Shown: piece by piece, positions 57,039 through 64,000 of the stretch | Layout: each line of letters opens with the position of its first letter | Position numbering within the stretch: the stretch's first letter is position 1 | DNA from: Stictocephala bisonia | Lineage: Eukaryota > Arthropoda > Insecta > Hemiptera > Membracidae | Assembly (NCBI GenBank): GCA_035578905.1 | Contig: JAQJVL010000153.1 | Coordinates: 1,535,498 to 1,599,497 of the forward strand | Length of the DNA: 64,000 nt | Direction of reading: 5' to 3' | Notes under the pieces: generated by a model | What the model was told of the DNA's origin: nothing | The model's database searches: none | What the model saw: the letters and a program-made list of their open reading frames with translations, nothing else | Translations under genes and position numbers: made by a program

Positions 57039-57894
57039 ATAAAAACGAATATGCTATAACATAAACCTATTTAATAAAGCTTTGATCATTTCAATCAACT
57101 GTGTTGTTTTAATAAGATTTGCTAGCAGACTGCCTGTGCTTCGCTACGTTGTAGTTCTCTACGCTTCTTATTCTCAAGTTACTTCTAATCCATTACATCA
57201 ATAAAAAAGCTAGATCTTTTATGTCACTACTTTAGAGTAAAAGCACAACCTGCAGTACAGTCATAAAACAATACTGAACAGTACCTGTGCTTTTACATTT
57301 AGTTTCCGATTTCTAATAGGTGAAATGAGTCTTAGAGAAGCTTATTTCACGAGATTGAACAATTTTCACCCTTTAGCCACGAGGCTATTTGTTTATTCCA
57401 GTTAATTCTAAAATGTTCTCATTTTGATGATAAAATAGCAAGTAATAAGCCATGCTGAAGTGAGTGCACGTTATTTGTTCGGCTCCTTACAAAATAATGA
57501 TTTTCATTGCTTTGTTTGATTATGTTTTAATTGAGGGTTTGCATAATTTCTGTTTTATAGCTGTCACTGACAGTGAACAGTTATTTTTTCACTTTTTTAA
57601 TTGTAACAATTATAATTTTCTTTTAAGAATTTGTAAATACCAATTTCGCCTACACATAGGAGAACAAAGGACAAGACACTAAACAATAAGCAAAAACTGG
57701 AGTGTTCGTTATTTATTCCTCTACCTCCGTCACCGATGATGGACTGTCCGCTGCCCAACTTCCCCAACCAATGCAATAAAGACTCAGAACATTTAAAAAT
57801 TCTGGTGCATCAACAATGACACATTCGTCTACAGAGTCGTATCTCGGCTAACAGAGAAGGTTTGTGATGCTGTAGTTGACATCTTTCTCAATCG

Positions 57895-59065
57895 TTGAGG
57901 GAGGCCCGATTCCGCAGTAAAGAACTAAGCTGTAAAGTCAGTCAGCTTAAGTTTGAAATCAAGCAGATCGAAAAAAGGAGCCAAGAAAAAGAAGATGTTA
58001 TGAAACATGAACTCTGGTCGGTTCATTACAAGGGAAATCGTTCAATACTAACCCTTTTTTACTTATCTAAAGCTTCCTACTGTGTTTATTGTCCCTTACA
58101 CCTTATGAAATTAAATTTTAAAAAATTAGGTTATCTGATAGCTGTCTGGACTGGTCCAGGTCCAATTTTCCGGATGTCACCATTTTGTGTGTCTGGATGG
58201 AAATCTGTGATCCGAGGTGTCCTGCAGGGATCTTGGACCCCTACTTTTCCCACTTAATTTGATTATGCAACATCTGACATATGCTTCTTTTTTATCACTT
58301 GTATGCTGATGACTTACAGGTTTACCAACATTTCCCTATTGCCAAGTCTCACCGATTGGTCTCACAAATTAACCTTGATGTTCCTGCAATAGCTGCTTGG
58401 GTCAGAGACATGGACTAATGTTAAATTATAATAAAACCAAGACTATTCTTATTGGACATTTTAGACTACTTTGCCAAATAAATTCCCCTGAATTCTATAG
58501 ACTGAGACTAAATGACAAATATCGACTACTCCGACAGTGTACAGAATCCAGGACTTACAATGACCAAAGCTTAAGGCTGAACTAATAATTATATTGGTAT
58601 GTGGTATGTGGTTTGCAGGCATCCACTGTCTTAAATGATGTACCTCCATCTGCCATTTTCTGTGAAAATGATAATAGTAAAAACTCTGGTTCTGCCTCAC
58701 TTCAACTACTTTGATGTGGTGATCAATGAAATGACTGTTTAGCTCTCGGACAAGCTTTAAAGACACAAAATTACTGTATTAGATTTATATTCAACTTAAG
58801 ATGGAACGATCACGTTACTACATTCTCAAACAATTAGGTATGCTCAAACTAAAACAATATCATGAATAACTTTCCTTATTATATCCTTCCTTATCCTTGT
58901 GTTTAATATTTTAATTAGTAGATCTCCTGAATACTTGTCCAATCATTCCAAAATCAGCACATGTCCTTACTAATCGGCCCCTATCCATTACACCACTCTT
59001 TAGAGCGACTCTTACTATTTCTGTTTATCGCTTATGGAATTTGCTCCCTGAAAAAATTTGATCAT
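57895..59065 (+). pseudogene. LINE reverse transcriptase relic, degraded
   Basis: Pieces in order: VLQGSWTP near 58220 (VPQGS-type motif), YADDLQVYQHFPIAKSHRLV near 58303, AAWVRD, MLNYNKTKTILIG near 58415, and SPEYLSNHS-type then VYRLWNLLPEKI near 59025-59060 (C-terminal block). An N-terminal Lys/Glu-rich frame (57895-58010) is coiled-coil-like. Many frameshifts. A 3'-UTR-like tail follows. Jockey/CR1-like. Confidence 0.65.
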
Positions 59066-59433
59066 TGAGAAGCGTGTTCTTTTCGGGTTGAGGGTAAAGG
59101 ACCTACTTCTGCAGGACCTGTAGGGATGGATGGGAGTCAAGGTACTTGAGGTTCATAAGTGATTTATGTGTGTGATACATTAATTATTTAGAGCTATCAT
59201 TTATATCTGAATACTTACTTTATGTCTATAATATTTTTATATCAGCGATGTTATTTTGCCATTTTGATAGTAACCAAATGTTAGTTTCAAGTTTATTGAT
59301 TTTGTTTGTAATTTTAGGTTAGGTTAAAGGGCAGGAATTAGTATATTGGAGAGATAGGACATCAGCAAACTTACCTTAGAAGGCAAGTTCACTAACACCA
59401 GAGTAGTAGTAGTAACATACACAAAATAAACAC

Positions 59434-59482
59434 ATAATCACACAATTTTTCAATGCCAATGGCACTTTCTTCAGGTGAGTAG
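59434..59482 (-). ncRNA. Hammerhead-like motif, left arm of the 59.3-60.6 kb element
   Basis: Minus strand: CTCAC, CTGAAGA (59469-59475), a strong stem II AGTGCC-ATT-GGCATT, then GAAA (59449-59452) and, after a short A/T-rich helix III, GTGTG. Stem II is six pairs including one wobble. Stem I is four of five pairs. Helix III is very short. Confidence 0.4.
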
Positions 59483-60460
59483 AGACTGACATGGCTTCCT
59501 CTATTGCTGGGTAGGTGGCTGTGGTGGGTGTGTTTAGTGGTGGGGGTTGTACATCCATACAGCAACACTCAGGTATTGATGCTGTTTTTTTCAGTTAGTA
59601 TATATAAAGTTTGCTGATGAGGAAGGGGTGAAGGGAAGTGGTCTATCTTATGTTCAGAATAGGTGGTCACGGGATTTTGTTATCCATTGGTGTGCTAATT
59701 TTTTTTAACGTAAATCGAATGTGCCTTTATGAAACCAAATATTTATGAAATATCACTGTACGTGTATGGGTGGGCGGGTGGGTCAATAGGACTGTACGTG
59801 TATGGGTGGGCGGGTGGGTACCCTTCGGAGTTGTGAACTATTAGCATGGGAAGGAAGGGATCTGATTAATTTAGTGGTGTAACACTGATCAAAATTTTGG
59901 TTATGGAGAAGAGTATGGACACAGACAGGTTTTTCAGGATTTTGGACTTTGCAATCGTGTCTATGGCCATTCATGCATTTTCTGTTTAGAGGGTTTGTAA
60001 ATAGAGTTTGGAGAGTTTTTTAGTTTGGTTTGGTTAGCAGGTTGTTGGCAGTGGTAATATTATTGGCAAGTTCATTGAGAAGATGGGGATTAATGGATAT
60101 GATCAGTTCATAGCAGGCAAGTAGGCTAGTAACAGTTTTATTATGTTCTTCTTTGTACAGATTAAGGATGGTTTTAAGGATGTGAAGGGAGTGACCATTA
60201 GATATTTCCAGGTTTTTGTTGTGTGTGTAGGAAGGCATGGCAGATTTAGAGGTTAGGCCTAGGGGGACAATTTCTAGGGCTATACAATTAGAGAAAAAGG
60301 AAATATGGCTGGATAATTTGGTTAGATAGAAGGAGTGGTTTTTGAATTGTTTAAGCCAGCACTTAGCAAGATTCATGATGGAATAGGACAGGAAGGCAGG
60401 ATACAACACAAATGGAAAACAAGAGGAGCAAAACCCAGCAATAGTGGAAGCAATGTTAGT

Positions 60461-60510
60461 TTCTCACTTGAAGAAAGTGCCAGTGGTATTGAAAGTTTGT
60501 GTGATTATGT
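60461..60510 (+). ncRNA. Hammerhead-like motif, right arm (degraded)
   Basis: Plus strand: CTCAC then TTGAAGA (60468-60474, first core base changed from C to T), AGTGCC..GGTATT hairpin, GAAA (60491-60494), and TTTGTGTG. The changed core C is expected to inactivate it. Confidence 0.3.
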
Positions 60511-60600
60511 GTTTATTTTGTGTTTGTTACTACTACTCTGGTGTTAGTGAACTTGTCTTCTAAGGTAAGTTTGCTGATCTATCTCTCCAATATACTGATT

Positions 60601-61603
60601 TTGTTTGTAAAAAACATTACGAGTGTGCAATGCAGTGTATATTTTTTGATGCGATGCAAAGAATTTCATTTCGATGCACACATACATAATTCATGATTTT
60701 TTAAAAAGTTTTAGAAGCGGTAGAGTACCAATAATAACTCTGCTGAGGAACCTGTTACAAAATAATATATGTATAAAATACAAATATAAAAATAAACTTA
60801 ACATAAAAGTAAGAACGTCAATTTAAAATAATGTAAGGAACGTGAGATGGAGGGATTCACAAAATGCAGTAGGCTTTAAGCACAATAAATAACAACTTTT
60901 TTTAAACTAGAGTTTTAGAGCTTAATAAATTTGTTTGACACTTTTAAACAATTACAATTACATAAGCATGCTTGTAATTAAGTTAAAAGAGAGACAAATG
61001 TAGAAAAAGCTAGTAATAAAGAAAGTCAATAGCACTGTTAATTTCATTAAATTTAAATGCCAACAGTGTACTTAACTTTTGTTGTGGGAGAAATGACTGG
61101 TCAAAACTATCCAAATTTGATACATGTTACAATTAAAATAATATAATTCACAATTGATATATATGTCACAAACAGATGAAGGTTGACTGAAATAATTTTA
61201 ATGTAGACTTAAATTAGCATAGATAAATAAAACGTATTGTCAAAGATTTGTTTAAGCACAACCATCATTTTGATTTAAGAGTGTTCGTCTGTTTAGCGCT
61301 CTAATGAATTTAGTTAAACTGCCACTAAGAGTAGTAAAGATCCTGACTCACTAACGAACAAGCAATGTATTCCTCTCACCTCTCTTCCCCTCATAGCCCT
61401 CATCTGTACTGCCCCTCAAATTCAACAGATGAAGAGAACTCCATCATTTATAGTAAACTCTAGCAATGAATTTTATATACATTAATAATCTACTTTTTTA
61501 GCCGAAGATGGTTGTACAAATTTCAACTCAAAATTTGAACAAATTTTAATTATAGAAAAATATTTGGTAACACTTGGAAATATTTTTTTAGAATTACTAT
61601 ATA
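60601..61603. other. No gene recognised
   Basis: AT-rich sequence without visible coding or repeat structure. Confidence 0.5.
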
Positions 61604-62318
61604 CAGTAAGACCTTGATAATTCGGCACGCTTGGGGACTTGTCTGTTCCAAATTATCAGAATTTCTGGATTACCAAGGTTTATTGAAAACAGTGGTAAAA
61701 CGGGAAAAATTAAGTAACAATTGTAATATATTTTAGAAATATTGTTATAAGTAATTTTATTAACAATTCAGAACAGTAGGCATACATGAATTTATTCTTA
61801 ACGATATAAAAATGAAAAATTGTGTACTGTACTAATGTACTGTACAATTTCAATAATTAATTTGCCATACAGATTTTAATCATAGTCTTCCTCGTCCCCT
61901 ACTGTGGCCTAACATACAATGTGTCTGCAGATGTTCCACTGAGAAAGAAAGACAAACGTGAACAACAAAGTCAAAATGGCGATTGGGGTTCCACAATTTA
62001 GACAGAACGACAGCCGACAGTAGTGATAGCAGCTGGCGCCGTGCGGTTTCGAGGTTGAGGAAAGAACGAGCATTACCAATCGGCTCCAAGTAGGTCCAAT
62101 TATGTACTAAACTCGCCTCATGAACTGTACTTGAAAGCAATCATCTTCTCGAGGAGTTGTTTTCGCTCACTTGTCATTTTTAACTCACTTCCGGCGCTTT
62201 TTACTCGTTCCTGACTGCTATATGTACTATACATTATTTCTAAAGTTGAGATCCCAGACGTGCCGGACTATCGGGGTTATTCCGGACTATCAAGTGCCGA
62301 ATTATCAAGGTCTTACTA
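61604..62318. mobile_element. Tigger/pogo MITE
   Basis: Left end CAGTAAGACCTTGATAATTC after TA; the right end, reverse complement TAGTAAGACCTTGATAATTC, before TA, forms a 20-bp inverted repeat with one mismatch at the first base. Internal continuation (..GGCAC..) is also shared. 715 bp. A minus-strand open frame (62140-61880) shows no transposase motifs. Confidence 0.85.
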
Positions 62319-62434
62319 TACTAGGTTATTTAGTACTTTCTGTCCACTATATTCTCAAAATGTTAGGGTATAACTCATCACATGGTTCATGAGTTAAGCA
62401 ACAAAAATACAAAATTAAGTCATTTTGGGCAACC

Positions 62435-62552
62435 ATTCTCCATAAAAACATTTTGTATAATTTTTCCCGTAACACATTTATTACTTACATCGATACTAAC
62501 ATTTTTACTCAAAAAATTTCAAAAATAATTTTTCATTCAACACCCTTAAGTA
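62435..62552 (+). repeat. Short dispersed repeat, second copy of 11640-11765
   Basis: Shares CGTAACACATTTATTACTTA, AAAAATAATTTT and ACACCCTTAAG in the same order. Confidence 0.6.
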
Positions 62553-63374
62553 TAACAATCCATTATTGTTTAGCCAATTTATAATAAAATTGATAAACAG
62601 TAAAATGTAAACATATTCAGTAAAATGCAATTTATTGAATGAATGGGAGTTTATATATTAATTTTAAATGTTTTCCAATAAAAAAGTTGAAAGTAGATGT
62701 AAGTAGAGTTGTTTTAAATATTAATGTTTAATTACACTTTTTTAAATTAAAATAATTTTAGAGTAATGTATTTTTAAACACAGTGCCAACAAACTAACTG
62801 AATTGAGTTTGATGAATGTGAATTGTTAAAAATGCAACACGTTTGAATTTGTAAATGAAAACAAGCTAAATCTGTGTTTTGATTGGGATATATTTCATAA
62901 GAGGATGGACTGTAGAGTCTAGGTACTCTTATCAGAAAAGAAGTGATTATCAAAGTTAGATAATTAAGGAATGAACTGTTATCAGCAATATTCAAAAACA
63001 CAATAGAAGAACTTGTTTATTTCACAATTCCAAGTAAATACGCAACAATTCTATTATTCTTTCCCAAAATAATTGCCGACTAACTGAAACAGTGACTGTC
63101 TGTAGGGAATGTTCTACTAATTCGTGCACATAAATTACGATACCCATACACATTGCTTAATGGACTTTACTCATGTTCATATCAGTACGAGTATATCTCA
63201 CGGTCAAACTCTACATTCGTTTTCGCAATATTATCAGGTTTGTATCTGATTGCACTCACCCCTGCCCACAATGAACAAAAACAAACTCGAGTATTTATTA
63301 TTTTACACTATTTTATTGTAAAATATTTAATTAAAACATCAAAGTAAGAGTTTTAAGAAACACACCAATAAATA
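62553..63374. other. No gene recognised
   Basis: AT-rich sequence preceding the mariner element. Confidence 0.5.
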
Positions 63375-64000
63375 TGAGGTACATCCAGAAAGTAAGTTCC
63401 GTTTCCATTTATATCCGCTGCAGCGCTGCGATCGCAGTTCCGCGCATGCACGGCAGACGCTCTGTATCAAGGAGAAGAAACGTGCGCCATTTTGAGATCG
63501 CTGTCAGTCTCGTACGCTTTGTTGTGCTTGTTTAAAATGTCGGTGTTGATCGAAAATCCCGCCGCTTGTGAAATCAGATCTGTGATTCGTTTTCTGAATG
63601 CTAAGAAAGTGAAACCTATTGACATTTATCGGCAAATTTGCGAGGTTTACCGACAAAATGCCATGAGTGATTCAATGGTGAGAAGATGGGTCCGACAGTT
63701 TAATGAAGGACGTAATGAAGTGCATGATGAAGAACGAAGTGGGCGTCCATCTTTGATTACAGAAGAACTGGTTCACACGATTGATGAGAAGATCAAGGAA
63801 AACCGTAAGTTTACAATGAGTGCTCTCACTATGGAATTCCCCCAAATCTCACGATCATTTATTCATGAAATTGTTACCGAAAAACTGAAATTTCGAAAAC
63901 TTTGCTCACGTTGGGTACCGAAAATTCTTACTGAGCAACACAAAACACAACGGATGGGTAGTGCACTTCAGTTTTTGAACCGTTATGATGAAGGCGGTGA
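63375..64000 (+). mobile_element. Tc1/mariner element, 5' part, truncated by the window edge
   Basis: Begins after TA with TGAGGTACATCCAGAAAGTA, a mariner-type terminal repeat (compare ..CAAAAAGTAA.. of other mariners), followed by a GC-richer 5' UTR and a transposase reading frame. The right end is outside the window. Confidence 0.88.
63537..64000 (+). CDS. mariner transposase, N-terminal half (partial)
   Basis: 154 codons with no stop, from MSVLIENPAACEIRSVIRFL to the window end; 3' partial. An N-terminal paired-like HTH region (RQICEVYRQNAMSDSMVRRW, VRQFNEGRNEVHDEERSGRP) is followed by a second HTH (KFTMSALTMEF..ISRSFIHEIV) and the linker motif WVPKILTEQHKTQRMG, which corresponds to the conserved WVPH.L of mariner transposases. 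The catalytic DDD residues lie beyond the edge. The ATG was chosen as the first in frame, 162 bp into the element. The intact frame suggests a recently active copy. Confidence 0.93.
   Translation, partial: MSVLIENPAACEIRSVIRFLNAKKVKPIDIYRQICEVYRQNAMSDSMVRRWVRQFNEGRNEVHDEERSGRPSLITEELVHTIDEKIKENRKFTMSALTMEFPQISRSFIHEIVTEKLKFRKLCSRWVPKILTEQHKTQRMGSALQFLNRYDEGG

Larger units (their letters stand above)
59340..60600. mobile_element. Penelope-like long-inverted-repeat element
   Basis: Arms of about 180 bp: 59342-59500 and, inverted, 60440-60596, sharing TAGTATATTGGAGAGATAG, AAACTTACCTTAGAAG and AACACCAGAGTAGTAGTA. The interior has open minus-strand frames (60409-60020: a 129-codon frame with NLAKCWLKQF...; 59974-59783) with no similarity I recognise. 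The arms carry hammerhead-like core motifs. Another fragment of the family is at 27405-27610. The Penelope assignment is inference. Confidence 0.5.

Noticed and set aside
60020..60409. 129-codon minus-strand frame as a host gene
   Set aside because: Inside a long-inverted-repeat element, no recognised domain; kept only as part of that element.
61880..62140. 86-codon minus-strand frame as a gene
   Set aside because: Wholly inside the Tigger MITE and without transposase motifs.
54000..64000. HSA-domain exon of dom on the minus strand
   Set aside because: I looked for the Trp-rich HSA pattern and found none; earlier exons are probably beyond the right edge.

Overview
The window is AT-rich, intron-rich, transposon-dense DNA from an animal, most likely an insect with a large genome. 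The evidence is GT-AG introns of 0.6 to 14 kb, many nested transposable elements of arthropod-type families (Ty3/gypsy, hAT, Tigger/pogo, piggyBac-type, Tc1/mariner, Helitron, Penelope-like, CR1/Jockey-like LINEs), and one host gene. No bacterial-style operon, tRNA, rRNA or CRISPR array was recognised. A 100-base run of N (11528-11627) is an assembly gap.

The only host gene recognised is a domino/SRCAP/Swr1-type SNF2 ATPase on the minus strand. Eleven exons were located by reading the reverse complement: 53854-53973, 50932-51019, 43635-43756, 38389-38484, 34138-34315, 27906-28043, 27084-27258, 25111-25297, 24086-24222, 17419-17605 and 2855-2975. Every junction has GT/AG sites and all phases agree, giving about 516 codons. 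They encode the acidic region before the ATPase, the first helicase lobe and the start of the long Swr1-class insertion. The 5' end (with the HSA domain) and the second lobe lie outside the window, so everything else here is intron.

Layout from left to right. 1-2.85 kb: old terminal-inverted-repeat and LINE relics. 3.3-10.1 kb: a young but internally deleted Ty3/gypsy element with nearly identical LTRs and a canonical U_UUA_AAC frameshift site between gag and pol. 10-17.4 kb: dispersed repeats, a DDE transposase relic and copy A of a CAGGGTGGC-ended element. 17.6-23.1 kb: inverted repeats with hammerhead-like motifs in both arms, then a full-length 4.45 kb hAT element with an 8-bp target duplication, interrupted by a LINE. 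24-28 kb: five dom exons fall in 17.4-28.1 kb, four of them here, with hairpin and LINE fragments between. 29-33 kb: a Ulp1-like protease relic, a LINE and dispersed repeats. 34.5-44.97 kb: tandem repeats, copy B of the CAGGGTGGC element, Tigger elements and two TTAA-flanked (piggyBac-type) MITEs. 45.9-52.1 kb: a Helitron relic, a CR1/Jockey-like LINE and a 0.9 kb hairpin element. 54-64 kb: an 8-bp-TSD hAT-type element sharing an internal module with copies A and B, LINE and Penelope-like relics, a Tigger MITE, and the intact 5' half of a mariner transposase running off the right edge.

The genes do not form a pathway: one chromatin-remodeller gene has introns greatly enlarged by successive, partly nested transposon insertions.
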